DNA of 64,000 nucleotides from Streptococcus parasanguinis (GTDB lineage Bacteria > Bacillota > Bacilli > Lactobacillales > Streptococcaceae). The position numbers and the translations under genes are program-made. Shown here piece after piece: positions 18,799 to 30,633 of this stretch. Every line of letters starts with the position of its first letter. Within the stretch, counting starts at the first letter, position 1. The stretch is from positions 124,001-188,000 of the forward strand of contig NZ_JALDUR010000002.1 of the NCBI RefSeq assembly GCF_023109675.1, in the 5' to 3' direction. A model generated the notes under the pieces. It saw only the letters and a list, made by a program, of their open reading frames with translations. It searched no databases and was not told the origin of the DNA.

Positions 18799-20954
18799 TT
18801 AGAAGAACTGCTACTGGTCTCTGTTGAGGAAGAACTATCGTCTTCTGGGTGCAATTCTTTATAAGTAGGTGCCTTGAAGAGATCAACGGTGGACTGATTG
18901 CCACGTTGGTTATAAAGGCTGGTTGATTTGTCACCTTTTTCCTTTTCAATCTTCTTCAATGCCTTGAAGGAATTAGTGTAGGAATAATCATCTGGATTGA
19001 CTTTTCCAAGATCATTGCCCTTGAAGAAGCGAAGGAGGTCACCGGTCTGGATGCTATCGCTAATCTTCAATTGCAGGTTAGCAGCCTCCCTAATCTTGTC
19101 CAGTTCTTCCTTGGTTTTTTCGTCTGGGTTCGTGATTTCCTCACCTGTTTTGGTGTAATAGGTCCGGCCACTATAGCTCGTATACTCAGGAGTCACAAAG
19201 TAGTTAGCGGAGCGGAAGGCTACGATTTGATCATGATCTGGTGAGAGCATATCTTGACCAACTTGGAGGAATTTGTTGGATTCAATGCCTAGCAAATGTT
19301 CCAAGGTTGGGAGCATATCAATTTCGCCACCATAGGTGTTGATAATGCCTCCCTTGTCCATTCCAGGAATAACTACCATATAAGGAACGCGTTGCAACAT
19401 GGCATTGTCATAGCTTGACCACGTTTCAGAGTTCTTACCAAGTAGAGGGGCAAGAGCTGGGTTGCGGGAGTTTGAAATTCCGTAGTGGTCCCCATAGAGA
19501 ACGATGATGGAATTTTTGTAAAGACCAGATTCTTTCAGGTAATCAAAGAAGGCCTTGATCGAAGAATCTAGGTAGTTAGCGGTCGCAAAATAGCCATTGA
19601 TGGTTTCGTCCTGAGTCTTAGCTAGAGGGAAGCCGAGATCATCTCCTGACAAGCTAGTTGTATAAGGATAGTGGTTGGAAACCGTAATGAACTTCGTATA
19701 GAAAGGCTGTTGCAATCTTTCTAGGTATTTGATGGAATCCTTGAGCATGTATTTGTCATTAAGACCATACTGGAAGGAATTGCTGCTGTTTTGTTTGGTG
19801 AAGTAGCTGGCATCAAAGAAGTAATTGTAGCCCCATTGTTTATAGGCGGTATTCCGGTTCCAGAAACTTCCAGCATTCCCGTGGAAAACAGCGCTCGAGT
19901 TGTACCCATTTTTTGAAAGAATAAATGGTGCAGCCTGTTGGGTATTAGTTCCACCATAGTTCACCATAAAGGAACCTTGGTTGAGTCCGAAGAGGCCTGT
20001 TTCAATCATGGTCTCAGCATCGGACGTTTTCCCTGCCTTGACTTGGTTAAAGACGTTTGAAAAGGCAAAGGTTTCTTTCGAGTGGTAAAGTGAGTTTAAG
20101 AAAGGTGTCACTTCATATTCTTTATCGTCTACTTTCAACTTGTAATCGATCAAGAATTGTTGGAAACTTTCCAAGTGAATGTAGATAACATTACGGCCTT
20201 TGGCCATTCCAAAGTACTCAGGATTAGGCTTGGCATAATGCTGTTGGATATATTCTTCCACCGGTTTTAAATCTGCTTCGGAGGCTTTGGAACGTTCTTT
20301 GTTGGCAGCATAGGTCTGATTAGCGCTATAACCCAGAAAGGCTGGTAAGCCTAGGGCACGAACGACATAGTAGTTTGAGAACCCACGAGTCAAGAGCTCA
20401 GGTCGGTCAATTTCTGCGAGGAAAAGGTTGGCCGAAAAGAGCATAGCCGATAAAGAGGTAACCGCAAAACTAGCTCGTTTATTGAAGGGACGATTGTCCA
20501 TTCGAATCCATTTCTTAAAGAAGAAGAAAGCTAGAATAGGGAAATCTAGAATGTAGATCACATCCCAAGGTCGGAACAATTCTAAAGCAGCAGCTCCGAG
20601 ACCGGCAGAAACCTTGCTGGAAGCCAACATGGTATTGACCGTTACGAAGTCTGTAAACTCTCGATAATAGATGGAGTTGGAAATCAACCAAATAAATAAG
20701 AGAAGGTAGATCCCAAAGGCCAAACTATAAAAGAGCTTGGTTCGTTTGATATAAAGTGCAAGACCAATGAAGAGCAGACTAATCGGCAATGGGTTGATCA
20801 CTGCTAGAAAAATCTGATACGGTCCCTGAATGTCTAAATTAAAATCAACTGAATAGGCCCACATGGTTTTGAACCAGTAGAGCAACAGAAGGGTCAAGAC
20901 AAATCCTAGTCTGGTACTCATGAAATTGAGTATCGAATTCGTAATTTTTTTCAC
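18795..20954 (-). CDS. ltaS: LTA synthase family protein (alkaline phosphatase superfamily)
   Basis: A 719-residue membrane enzyme. Five N-terminal helices (about residues 12-170) are followed by an extracellular sulfatase-fold domain with the catalytic Thr in KTSDAETMIE, LYGDHYGIS and HFE-type metal residues. The C-terminus is a low-complexity Ser/Thr tail (SSSSTETSSSSSK). Such proteins polymerise glycerol phosphate into lipoteichoic acid, or move related phospho-groups. In mitis-group streptococci with unusual teichoic acid, the precise product is uncertain. Single gene on the minus strand. Confidence 0.88.
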   Translation of the reverse strand: MKKITNSILNFMSTRLGFVLTLLLLYWFKTMWAYSVDFNLDIQGPYQIFLAVINPLPISLLFIGLALYIKRTKLFYSLAFGIYLLLFIWLISNSIYYREFTDFVTVNTMLASSKVSAGLGAAALELFRPWDVIYILDFPILAFFFFKKWIRMDNRPFNKRASFAVTSLSAMLFSANLFLAEIDRPELLTRGFSNYYVVRALGLPAFLGYSANQTYAANKERSKASEADLKPVEEYIQQHYAKPNPEYFGMAKGRNVIYIHLESFQQFLIDYKLKVDDKEYEVTPFLNSLYHSKETFAFSNVFNQVKAGKTSDAETMIETGLFGLNQGSFMVNYGGTNTQQAAPFILSKNGYNSSAVFHGNAGSFWNRNTAYKQWGYNYFFDASYFTKQNSSNSFQYGLNDKYMLKDSIKYLERLQQPFYTKFITVSNHYPYTTSLSGDDLGFPLAKTQDETINGYFATANYLDSSIKAFFDYLKESGLYKNSIIVLYGDHYGISNSRNPALAPLLGKNSETWSSYDNAMLQRVPYMVVIPGMDKGGIINTYGGEIDMLPTLEHLLGIESNKFLQVGQDMLSPDHDQIVAFRSANYFVTPEYTSYSGRTYYTKTGEEITNPDEKTKEELDKIREAANLQLKISDSIQTGDLLRFFKGNDLGKVNPDDYSYTNSFKALKKIEKEKGDKSTSLYNQRGNQSTVDLFKAPTYKELHPEDDSSSSTETSSSSSK

Positions 20955-21148
20955 AAAATGTTACTTCCTTGTCTTATTTCCTAAAAATTTTCATATACAA
21001 GTATACCACAATTTTATGGAGAAAGAAAAAAATGACTGTAAAGGAGAGGAAAGAAATAGGAAAGATCCGGCATTTTATATCATTTGAAGCTAAATGATGA
21101 AAGCTAGGATAAAACGGTAAAAAAAGTTCCAGTAAATAAAGCCTCTCT

Positions 21149-21177
21149 TTGTGAAAACTGCAGACTTTTGCTATAAT
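21149..21177 (+). promoter_or_regulatory. Promoter placing the start site at the ATG (leaderless candidate)
   Basis: TTGTGA (21149-21154), 17-base spacer, extended -10 TGCTATAAT (TATAAT 21172-21177). Transcription 6-7 bases downstream would begin at or next to the ATG at 21185. Confidence 0.6.
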
Positions 21178-21184
21178 AGAGGAT

Positions 21185-22348
21185 ATGAAAAAACTCACAG
21201 TTAGTCGCCAAGTCGCAACAAAAATCAAACAAGGACAATCCCTTCTTGAAAAGCAAGATTTTGAGTCACTTCCTGCTTTGGATCAAGAGGTTCAATTGCT
21301 TTCAGGAGATGGACAATACCTCGGAGTCGGATACTTATCTGAACAAAATAAAGGGATTGGATGGTTTGTTTCACAAGAGTTGGTCGCTTTTGATCAAGAC
21401 TTTTTTAAAAAGCTTTTCATCAAAGCCAAGCAATACCGTCGTTCTTATTATGCGGATGAAACGACGACGGCCTTTCGTCTCTTTAACCAAGATGGAGATG
21501 GTTTTGGTGGCTTTACGGTTGACTTATATGGTGAGTTTGTTGTTTTTTCTTGGTACAATCCCTTCGTATTTCAGATTAAGGAAACCATTCTAGCAGCCTT
21601 TCAAGAAGCTTTTTCAGAAGTCCGAGGCGGCTATGAAAAGATTCGCTTTAAAGGTTTGGACTATGAATCGGCTCATGTCTATGGAGAAGAAGCTCCGCAA
21701 GAATTTTTGATTCTTGAAAATGGGGTCTCTTACCAAGTCTTTCTCAATGATGGCTTGATGACGGGGATCTTTTTGGACCAGCATGAAGTCCGAGGAAGTT
21801 TAGTTGAGGGGCTCGCTGCTGGTAAGTCCTTGCTCAATATGTTCTCCTATACGGCGGCCTTCTCTGTGGCTGCGGCAATGGGTGGAGCAGTTGAGACAAC
21901 ATCGGTCGATCTGGCTAAGAGAAGTAGAGAACTATCAGAAGCGCATTTTGTGGCAAATGGCTTGGCGCTGGATGCTCATCGTTTTGTCGTGATGGATGTC
22001 TTTGACTATTACAAATATGCCAAACGCCATGACCTAAGCTATGATGTGATCGTGCTCGATCCGCCTAGCTTTGCGCGGAATAAAAAACGGACATTTTCAG
22101 TCGCTAAAGATTATCATCGATTGGTCAGCGAGGCTCTTGAGATTTTACATCCAGGTGGGACCTTGATTCTCAGTACCAATGCGGCAAATGTCGACAAAGA
22201 TAAATTTAAAAAACAAATCGAAAAGGGATTTCAAGGTCGTAAGCATCGCTATGTAGCGGAATATGGACTTCCGGGTGATTTTCGATGGAACAAGAAAGAA
22301 GAAAGTAGTAATTACTTAAAAGTATTTACGATTAGGGTGGATGTATGA
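21185..22348 (+). CDS. rlmI: Class I SAM-dependent rRNA (m5C) methyltransferase, RlmI-like
   Basis: A 387-residue protein: N-terminal PUA domain (about 1-75), linker, then a Rossmann methyltransferase with [14 protein letters not shown] (motif I), [10 protein letters not shown], and [10 protein letters not shown] (motif IV). The family methylates 23S rRNA C1962 or a related position. There is no separated ribosome site: GAGG sits only 2 bases before ATG 21185, and the promoter geometry predicts a leaderless mRNA. It overlaps aroD by 4 bases (ATGA). Confidence 0.85.
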   Translation: MKKLTVSRQVATKIKQGQSLLEKQDFESLPALDQEVQLLSGDGQYLGVGYLSEQNKGIGWFVSQELVAFDQDFFKKLFIKAKQYRRSYYADETTTAFRLFNQDGDGFGGFTVDLYGEFVVFSWYNPFVFQIKETILAAFQEAFSEVRGGYEKIRFKGLDYESAHVYGEEAPQEFLILENGVSYQVFLNDGLMTGIFLDQHEVRGSLVEGLAAGKSLLNMFSYTAAFSVAAAMGGAVETTSVDLAKRSRELSEAHFVANGLALDAHRFVVMDVFDYYKYAKRHDLSYDVIVLDPPSFARNKKRTFSVAKDYHRLVSEALEILHPGGTLILSTNAANVDKDKFKKQIEKGFQGRKHRYVAEYGLPGDFRWNKKEESSNYLKVFTIRVDV

Positions 22349-23022
22349 AGTTAGTTGTTTCGATTATGCCTCGCTCCTTAGAAGAGGCGCAACAACTAGA
22401 TAGTTCGCGTTACGAGGATGCAGATGTTATTGAGTGGCGTGCGGACTTTTTAGAAAAAAGCGAGATCTTAACCGTTGCTCCTGCAGTTTTTGAGAAATTT
22501 GCTGGACGCGAGATTTTATTCACCTTGCGGACTCGAGCTGAAGGTGGAGAGATGGAGCTGACCAACGAGGAATATGTTGGAATCCTGAAAGATATTCAAT
22601 CCATCTATCATCCGGATTATATCGATTTCGAGTATTATAGTCACCGTGAAGTCTTTGAAGAGATGTTGGAATTTTCAAATCTTGTTCTCAGCTACCATAA
22701 CTTCCAAGAAACTCCGGAAAATATGATGGAGATCTTATCGGAATTGACCAGCTTTTCTCCAAAATTAGTCAAAGTATCTGTCATGGCCCACAATGAACAA
22801 GATGTTCTTGACTTGATGAATTATACGCGTGGTTTCAAGACACTGAACCCTGAGCAAGAATATGTAACGATTTCCATGGGCAAGGTCGGGAAGATTTCGC
22901 GCTTGACAGCTGATTTGACAGGCTCTTCTTGGTCTTATGCTAGAGTCGGAGATGAAAGTGCTCCAGGTCAAATTCCTCTTGAAAATATGAGAAGAATTCG
23001 GGAGTTATTAAATGAAGATTGA
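22345..23022 (+). CDS. aroD: Type I 3-dehydroquinate dehydratase
   Basis: A 225-residue class I enzyme converting 3-dehydroquinate to 3-dehydroshikimate through a Schiff base. The catalytic His is in LSYHNF and the Schiff-base Lys in KVSVMA; an EWRADF segment lies near the N-terminus. It overlaps the methyltransferase gene by 4 bases and aroE by 11, so the three are translated as a coupled unit. It is the third step of the shikimate pathway. Confidence 0.95.
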   Translation: MKLVVSIMPRSLEEAQQLDSSRYEDADVIEWRADFLEKSEILTVAPAVFEKFAGREILFTLRTRAEGGEMELTNEEYVGILKDIQSIYHPDYIDFEYYSHREVFEEMLEFSNLVLSYHNFQETPENMMEILSELTSFSPKLVKVSVMAHNEQDVLDLMNYTRGFKTLNPEQEYVTISMGKVGKISRLTADLTGSSWSYARVGDESAPGQIPLENMRRIRELLNED

Positions 23023-23884
23023 CGGATATACTCGGATGGCAGCGGTCATTGCCCATCCCATTCGTCATAGTATTTCTCCTTTCATCCATAATCTAGCCTA
23101 TGAATTAACAGCGACCAATGCTGCTTATCTAGCTTGGGATATTGCTGAAGAAGACTTAGAAAGCACCATCAGCCAAATTCGTAAGTTGGATATGATTGGG
23201 GCCAATATCTCCATGCCCTACAAGCAGAAGGTCTTTCCTTACTTAGATGAAGTGGATGAGATGGCCCGAAAGATCGGTTCTGTCAATACTATCGTTCACC
23301 GCGATGGTAAGCTTAAAGGCTATAATACGGATGGGATTGGTTTCTTTCGTAGTTTACCTCCTGCTTTCTCTATTAAGGGAAAAACAATGGTTCTCTTAGG
23401 TGCAGGTGGTGCAGCTTTAGCGATTATTGCACAGGCGATTCATCTAGGTGTAAAACGTATCCTTGTCTTTGTGAGAGAGGAAAGATTGGTTCATTATCGT
23501 TCAATAGTTCAGTTGATTGAAGAAGGCTTTGATTTCTTGATAGAATTGTATGCGATTGAGAAAGATGAAGACGTTCAAAACTTTTTTCATCAAGCTGATC
23601 TCATCTTAAATGCCACTGGTGTTGGAATGGATGGTCAGTCTCTTCCAATAGCGAGTCACTTGACCTTTCCCCCACATGCCTTAATCGTAGAGATGGCTTA
23701 CTATCCGGCAGTGACCCCCTTTCTGCAATTGGCAGTGAATCAAGGAAACCAGAGGGAAAATGGGCTGGGAATGCTCTTTTATCAAGCTGAAGCAGCCTTT
23801 GAATTAATGACTGGGAAAGTATTTCCTACAGAGTCTGTATGGGAAGCATTGACAACAGAATATCGCCAATTTGTATGTGACTAA
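23012..23884 (+). CDS. aroE: Shikimate dehydrogenase
   Basis: A 290-residue NADPH-dependent reductase of the shikimate pathway. The substrate domain has HSISPFIHN and [11 protein letters not shown] (catalytic Lys), NTDGIGF follows, then the nucleotide loop GAGGAALAI, and [10 protein letters not shown] near the end. Its first codons lie inside the end of aroD. A long terminator (23922-23977) separates it from the aroB group. Confidence 0.95.
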   Translation: MKIDGYTRMAAVIAHPIRHSISPFIHNLAYELTATNAAYLAWDIAEEDLESTISQIRKLDMIGANISMPYKQKVFPYLDEVDEMARKIGSVNTIVHRDGKLKGYNTDGIGFFRSLPPAFSIKGKTMVLLGAGGAALAIIAQAIHLGVKRILVFVREERLVHYRSIVQLIEEGFDFLIELYAIEKDEDVQNFFHQADLILNATGVGMDGQSLPIASHLTFPPHALIVEMAYYPAVTPFLQLAVNQGNQRENGLGMLFYQAEAAFELMTGKVFPTESVWEALTTEYRQFVCD

Positions 23885-23921
23885 GAGAGGGTTTTACCTT
23901 TTCCTATTGAAAAAGCTTTAT

Positions 23922-23977
23922 GAGATTAGAACAGGAACTGATTTTTTAAAAAACAGTCTTGCTCTAGTCTCTTTTTC
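23922..23977 (+). terminator. Terminator after aroE
   Basis: A long imperfect stem (GAGATTAGAACAG... with ...GCTCTAGTCTC) followed by TTTTT. Confidence 0.75.
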
Positions 23978-24006
23978 ATTTTGATTGAGACATGTGCCCT
24001 ATTTCA

Positions 24007-24015
24007 TGATAAGAT
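24007..24015 (+). promoter_or_regulatory. Extended -10 promoter of the aroB group
   Basis: TGATAAGAT (TAAGAT 24010-24015), about 30 bases before the aroB ATG; no clear -35. Confidence 0.45.
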
Positions 24016-24046
24016 AGAATCAAAGAAAAACGTGAAGGAGATTCCT

Positions 24047-25120
24047 ATGAACGTATCGGTACCTATTCCAGGACATTCCTATGATATTGTGATTGAAAGA
24101 GGTGGTCTTAACCAGGTTGGAGACTGGTTGCGCACTCTTTGGAGCGATAAAAAAGTCGCCATTATTTCCGATAACCGCGTGGCTAAGCTATATGCGTCTA
24201 TCGTAGAGAAGAGCCTTGAGAAAGCTGGTTTTCAAGTGGTGCGCTTTGAGTTTCTTCAAGGGGAAGCCAGTAAGAATCTAACCACTGTTTCAAAAGTTTA
24301 TGAATTTCTAGCTACCCAGGGCATGACGCGCAGTGATGGAATCGTTGCTCTTGGGGGTGGCGTAGTTGGTGATTTGGCTGGTTTTGCTGCCTCGACCTAT
24401 ATGCGGGGAATTTCCTTTGTTCAGATCCCGACTAGCTTGACCGCACAGGTAGATTCTTCTATCGGGGGAAAGACGGGGGTCAACACAGCACTTGCTAAAA
24501 ACATGGTAGGGACCTTTGCTCAACCAGACGGTGTGTTTATTGATCCTGAAGTGTTGAGCACGTTGGGGCACCGTGAATTGATCGAGGGAATGGGCGAAGT
24601 CATTAAGTACGGCCTCATCCAAGATACGGAACTTTGGGAAGAATTGGAAGCCATGGATGGTTCTGTCCAGAGTATTTTAGAGCATGCAGAGAGCATCATT
24701 TCCCATTCTTGCCTGGTGAAGCGTGACCATGTGGTGGCAGATGAGTTGGACAATGGTATTCGACTGTATCTCAATTTTGGTCATACCATCGGGCATGCCA
24801 TTGAAGCGACAGCTGGTTATGGTCAAGTTATGCATGGAGAAGCTGTCAGTATGGGCATGGTGCAGCTCTCCCGAGTTGCAGAAGAAAAGGGCTTGATGCC
24901 AAAAGGAATCAGCCAACAAATCGAAGAAATGTGCCGGAAATTTGACCTTCCGGTGACCTATGAGAACTGGGATAAAGAAGCCCTTTATCAAGCCTTGACC
25001 CATGACAAAAAGGCGCGTGGGACGAACTTGAAATTAGTAATTGTTCCAGAGTTGGGGCAAGCAGCGATTCATCAAATCCCTCTTCAAGAAATGAAGGACT
25101 TTTTAGAAAGAAAGGAATAA
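24047..25120 (+). CDS. aroB: 3-dehydroquinate synthase
   Basis: A 357-residue NAD-dependent, metal-dependent enzyme forming 3-dehydroquinate from DAHP. Signature pieces are [31 protein letters not shown] and the metal site [12 protein letters not shown]. The frame is open back to 23981, but ATG 24047 has AAGGAG (24035-24040) 6 bases upstream, and the extra residues match nothing in the family. It starts the aroB-aroC-tyrA run. Confidence 0.96.
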   Translation: MNVSVPIPGHSYDIVIERGGLNQVGDWLRTLWSDKKVAIISDNRVAKLYASIVEKSLEKAGFQVVRFEFLQGEASKNLTTVSKVYEFLATQGMTRSDGIVALGGGVVGDLAGFAASTYMRGISFVQIPTSLTAQVDSSIGGKTGVNTALAKNMVGTFAQPDGVFIDPEVLSTLGHRELIEGMGEVIKYGLIQDTELWEELEAMDGSVQSILEHAESIISHSCLVKRDHVVADELDNGIRLYLNFGHTIGHAIEATAGYGQVMHGEAVSMGMVQLSRVAEEKGLMPKGISQQIEEMCRKFDLPVTYENWDKEALYQALTHDKKARGTNLKLVIVPELGQAAIHQIPLQEMKDFLERKE

Positions 25121-25126
25121 GGTCGT

Positions 25127-26293
25127 ATGAGATATTTAACAGCAGGAGAGTCCCATGGGCCTCGATTAACAGCCATCATCGAGGGCGTTCCAGCAGGCCT
25201 TCCTTTATCTGAAGAGGATATTAATAAAGAGCTCAAACGTCGACAAGGTGGCTATGGTCGTGGTGCTCGGATGAAAATTGAGAGTGACCGGGTTGAGATC
25301 ACATCAGGGGTCCGTCATGGCTTGACCATGGGAGGTCCGATTACTCTGAACGTGACCAATCTGGATCATCAAAAATGGCTAGAGATCATGAATGTAGCAC
25401 CGGTCGAAGAAAAAAAGAAAAATCTGCGTAAGATCACCAAGCCACGTCCTGGTCATGCCGATCTAGTCGGAGGGATGAAATACCGTTTCGATGATCTCCG
25501 TAATTCCTTAGAGCGTTCTTCTGCCCGTGAGACGACCATGCGTGTAGCCGTTGGTGCAGTTGCTAAACGGATTTTAGAAGAGATCGGCCTTGAAGTAGCC
25601 AGCCACATTGTGAATTTTGGGGGAATCGAGATTGCAATTCCCGAGAATCTAACCGTTTCAGAAATCAAGGAAAAGGCAGGTCAGTCGGAAGTTTCGATCG
25701 TTGTGCCAGAACAAGAAGAAGCCGTTAAGGCCTATATTGACCAAGTGAAAAAAGATGGCGATACCATAGGGGGAATTGTGGAAACCTTGGTTGGCGGTGT
25801 GCCTGTTGGACTAGGATCCTATGTGCAATGGGACAAGAAATTGGATGCCAAAATCGCTCAAGGAGTGGTCTCTATCAATGCCTTTAAGGGTGTTGAGTTT
25901 GGCCTTGGTTTTGAAGCAGGTCGCCTAAAAGGTAGTCAAGTCATGGATGAGATCATCTGGTCTCAGGACACTGGATATACCCGTCGCACCAATAATCTTG
26001 GTGGTTTTGAAGGGGGCATGACCAATGGTGAGCCCATTCTGGTTCGTGGTGTCATGAAGCCTATTCCGACCCTCTACAAACCTTTGATGAGTGTGGATAT
26101 TGAAACCCATGAGCCTTATAAGGCAACGGTTGAGCGCAGCGACCCAACGGCTCTGCCAGCTGCAGGAGTGGTGATGGAAGCAGTGGTCGCAACAGTCCTT
26201 GCTACAGAAGTGCTTGAAAAATTCTCATCCGATAACTTGGAAGAATTGAAAGAAGCTGTTGCTAAGCACCGGGACTTTACGAAGAATTTTTAA
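25127..26293 (+). CDS. aroC: Chorismate synthase
   Basis: A 388-residue FMN-dependent enzyme converting EPSP to chorismate, the branch point of aromatic synthesis. It begins [12 protein letters not shown] and has [10 protein letters not shown] and [11 protein letters not shown], all family signatures. Only 6 bases separate it from aroB. Length is normal. Confidence 0.97.
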   Translation: MRYLTAGESHGPRLTAIIEGVPAGLPLSEEDINKELKRRQGGYGRGARMKIESDRVEITSGVRHGLTMGGPITLNVTNLDHQKWLEIMNVAPVEEKKKNLRKITKPRPGHADLVGGMKYRFDDLRNSLERSSARETTMRVAVGAVAKRILEEIGLEVASHIVNFGGIEIAIPENLTVSEIKEKAGQSEVSIVVPEQEEAVKAYIDQVKKDGDTIGGIVETLVGGVPVGLGSYVQWDKKLDAKIAQGVVSINAFKGVEFGLGFEAGRLKGSQVMDEIIWSQDTGYTRRTNNLGGFEGGMTNGEPILVRGVMKPIPTLYKPLMSVDIETHEPYKATVERSDPTALPAAGVVMEAVVATVLATEVLEKFSSDNLEELKEAVAKHRDFTKNF

Positions 26294-26309
26294 GAGAAAG
26301 AGTTTTCCT

Positions 26310-27416
26310 TTGGAGAAGAAAGTTGTCTATATTGCAGGACTGGGCTTGATTGGTGCTTCACTTGCGCTAGGCATTAAGAGGGCCCACCCACATGTGACCA
26401 TTCTTGGTTACAATCGTAGTGAAGCCTCTCGAACCATCGCCCTTGAAAGAGGAATGGTGGATCAGGTGACGGATGATTTCGCAGCCTTTGCCCCTTTAGC
26501 AGATATCATTATTTTGGCCCTTCCCATCAAGCAAACCAAGTCTTACTTAGAAACCTTAGCTGGCCTGAATTTGAAAGACCAGGTACTGGTGACTGATGCA
26601 GGCTCTACCAAGGCAGAAATTGTCGCACAAGCTGAAAAAGTGTTTACAGATAAGGATGTACGCTTTGTGGGAGGACACCCCATGGCTGGTAGTCATAAGA
26701 CAGGTGCTGCAGCAGCAGATGCCACCTTATTTGAAAATGCCTATTATATTTTTACCCCTTCTAGCTTGACCACGGGGGGTGCCATGGAAGAGTTGAAAGA
26801 GCTTCTGAGTGGATTGAGATCTCGCTTTATTGAAGTCGATGCCGAGGAACACGATCGGGTGACTTCCCAGATCAGCCATTTTCCTCATATTTTAGCCTCG
26901 ACACTGGTCGAGCAGGCCGTAGCTTATGGGGAAGAGCATGAAATGACCCGCCGTTTTGCGGCTGGTGGCTTTCGGGATATGACACGGATTGCGGAAAGTG
27001 AGCCAGGCATGTGGACTTCTATTCTCTTGTCCAACCCTCAAGCGATATTAGAGCGGATTGCAGATTTCAAAGAGCGTTTGGATCAGGTGGCTGAGACCAT
27101 TCAAGCAGATAACGAGGAGGCCATTTGGTCCTTTTTCCAAGAAGGGCGGAAGCACCGAAAAGAAATGCAGATCCATCAGCGTGCTGGCCGCGATAGTGCC
27201 TATGATCTCTTTATCGATGTCCCCGATCAGGAAGGCGTGATCCTCGAAATCTTACAACTCCTACAAGGGATTTCCTTGGTCAATATTCACATCAATGAAG
27301 AGAATCGTGAAGATATCCACGGAATTTTGCAGCTGACCTTTAAAAATGCAGAGGATCAGGAGCAGGCTCAAACATTGATCAGCCAGGCGACGTCTTATAC
27401 CGTCCTTGCTCGCTAG
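26310..27416 (+). CDS. tyrA: Prephenate dehydrogenase with ACT domain
   Basis: NAD-dependent enzyme of tyrosine synthesis. The Rossmann loop GLGLIGASLALG is near the N-terminus, catalytic/binding GGHPMAGSHKTGA follows, and the C-terminal ~70 residues form an ACT regulatory domain (VPDQEGVILEILQLL). An ATG at 26259 would overlap aroC by 35 bases; TTG at 26310 (AAGAGAAAG upstream, 368 residues) fits family length, so TTG is chosen. Feedback by tyrosine is likely through the ACT domain. Confidence 0.92.
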   Translation: MEKKVVYIAGLGLIGASLALGIKRAHPHVTILGYNRSEASRTIALERGMVDQVTDDFAAFAPLADIIILALPIKQTKSYLETLAGLNLKDQVLVTDAGSTKAEIVAQAEKVFTDKDVRFVGGHPMAGSHKTGAAAADATLFENAYYIFTPSSLTTGGAMEELKELLSGLRSRFIEVDAEEHDRVTSQISHFPHILASTLVEQAVAYGEEHEMTRRFAAGGFRDMTRIAESEPGMWTSILLSNPQAILERIADFKERLDQVAETIQADNEEAIWSFFQEGRKHRKEMQIHQRAGRDSAYDLFIDVPDQEGVILEILQLLQGISLVNIHINEENREDIHGILQLTFKNAEDQEQAQTLISQATSYTVLAR

Positions 27417-27515
27417 GTCTAAAGAAGGATTTGCGTCAAAAGGCCGCTTCATTTTAGGAATATTGAAGGAAAAGCAGTATAATAGAAGTATCTTATCAGT
27501 AAAGGAGCCTAGAAA

Positions 27516-27854
27516 ATGGCAAATATTTATGATGTAGCAAACGAACTCTCTCGGACCCTGCGAGACCTTCCTGAATACAAGGCTGTCGTAGAAAGCAAGC
27601 AAGCGATCGAAGCAAATCCAGAAGCGAAAACGCTGTTTGACGAATACGTCGCTTTCCAAAATCAACTGCAAGGCTTGATGCAATCCGGTCAACTTCCAAC
27701 AGAAGCTGTGCAACAAGAAATGAAGGACTATATGGAAAAAATCCAAGCAAGTCCGATTGTGAATGAATTTTTCACCAAACAACAACAATTGTCTATTTAT
27801 CTTGCAGATCTTGAAAAGATCATCTTTGAGCCGATTCAAGATTTATACAAGTAG
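27516..27854 (+). CDS. ylbF: YlbF/YmcA family protein
   Basis: A 112-residue, mostly helical protein of the YlbF/YmcA (DUF964) family. The helix pair ANELSRTLRD and the central LFDEYVAFQNQLQ are typical. In Bacillus, YlbF, YmcA and YaaT form a complex that redirects RNase Y; the streptococcal role is less clear. AAAGGAG precedes ATG 27516, and TATAAT (27478-27483) gives it its own promoter. It sits between tyrA and aroA and ends in a terminator, so it splits the aromatic cluster. Confidence 0.85.
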   Translation: MANIYDVANELSRTLRDLPEYKAVVESKQAIEANPEAKTLFDEYVAFQNQLQGLMQSGQLPTEAVQQEMKDYMEKIQASPIVNEFFTKQQQLSIYLADLEKIIFEPIQDLYK

Positions 27855-27861
27855 AAATTTC

Positions 27862-27894
27862 TACCAGAGTTGTCATTTCGACTCTGGTATTTTC
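27862..27894 (+). terminator. Terminator after ylbF
   Basis: TACCAGAGT (27862-27870) pairs with ACTCTGGTA (27881-27889), followed by TTTT. Confidence 0.85.
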
Positions 27895-27970
27895 GTTCGC
27901 CACTAGAGGAAAACAAGCTCAAAAAATGCTTGGAAACATTCGTTTTTTGTTCCAAATTTTTGATCAAAAA

Positions 27971-29778
<1,808 letters not shown>

Positions 29779-29788
<10 letters not shown>

Positions 29789-30633
29789 GCTATCTAGGTC
29801 CCAAGGGATCTTTTACCCACGATGTGGTGACTCATAGTTTTCCAACTTCTGAACGCATCGCTTATCGAACGATCACAGATGTTATTAAGGCCTATGAAAA
29901 TCAAGAAATTGATTTTGCAGTCGTCCCCGTTGAAAACTCTATCGAAGGCAGTGTCCACGAGACCATCGATTACCTCTTTCACCAAGGGACCATCCAGGCC
30001 GTTGCAGAAGTGGTCTATCTCATTAAGCAACAGCTCTTGGTGGCTAGAAAAGATCGGCCTATTCGAACGGTCTATTCGCATCCACAGGCCTTGGCCCAAG
30101 GGAAGGCTTTTCTAAGAGCCCATTATCCAAATGTGGCTATGGAAATGACGGCTTCAACAGCCTATGCGGCTCGCTATGTGGCAGAGCATCCAGACTTGGA
30201 AATTGCGGCGATTGCCCCTCTGGCAGCAGCTAGTGAGTACGGCTTGGAAGTCCAGGCCAAAGACATCCAAGAAATCGAGGACAATTATACACGTTTTTGG
30301 ATTTTAGGGGCAACAGAGCCAGCGATCTCAGAAGCATTGAATCCCTCTCTTCAAAAAGTTAGCTTGGCCTTGACCTTGCCAAGTAACCTAGCAGGAGCCC
30401 TCTATAAGGGTTTGTCCACCTTTGCTTGGCGGGGGATCAATTTAACCAAGATTGAAAGTCGCCCCCTAAAAACAGCTTTAGGAGAATACTTTTTCATTAT
30501 TGACCTTCTAAATCAAGCGCCTGATCTTCTGCAGTTTGCCTATCAAGAATTAGACAGTTTGGGCATTCAGACAAAAGTCCTGGGTCAGTATCAGGTCTAT
30601 ACCTTAAAAGATAACGGAATGGAGAAAAGATGA
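29779..30633 (+). CDS. pheA: Prephenate dehydratase
   Basis: A 284-residue monofunctional enzyme converting prephenate to phenylpyruvate. It begins YLGPKGSFTHDV, has VPVENSIEGSVHETIDYL and DNYTRFWILG (catalytic Thr and Phe), and a C-terminal ACT domain with the phenylalanine-binding ESRPLKTALGEYFF. No chorismate mutase domain is fused. Start overlaps aroK by 10 bases, and its end overlaps the LCP gene by 4, so all four are cotranscribed. Confidence 0.96.

Noticed and set aside
27261..27839. 192-residue minus-strand ORF across tyrA and ylbF
   Set aside because: Covers two real genes and the ylbF promoter on the other strand; no ribosome site.
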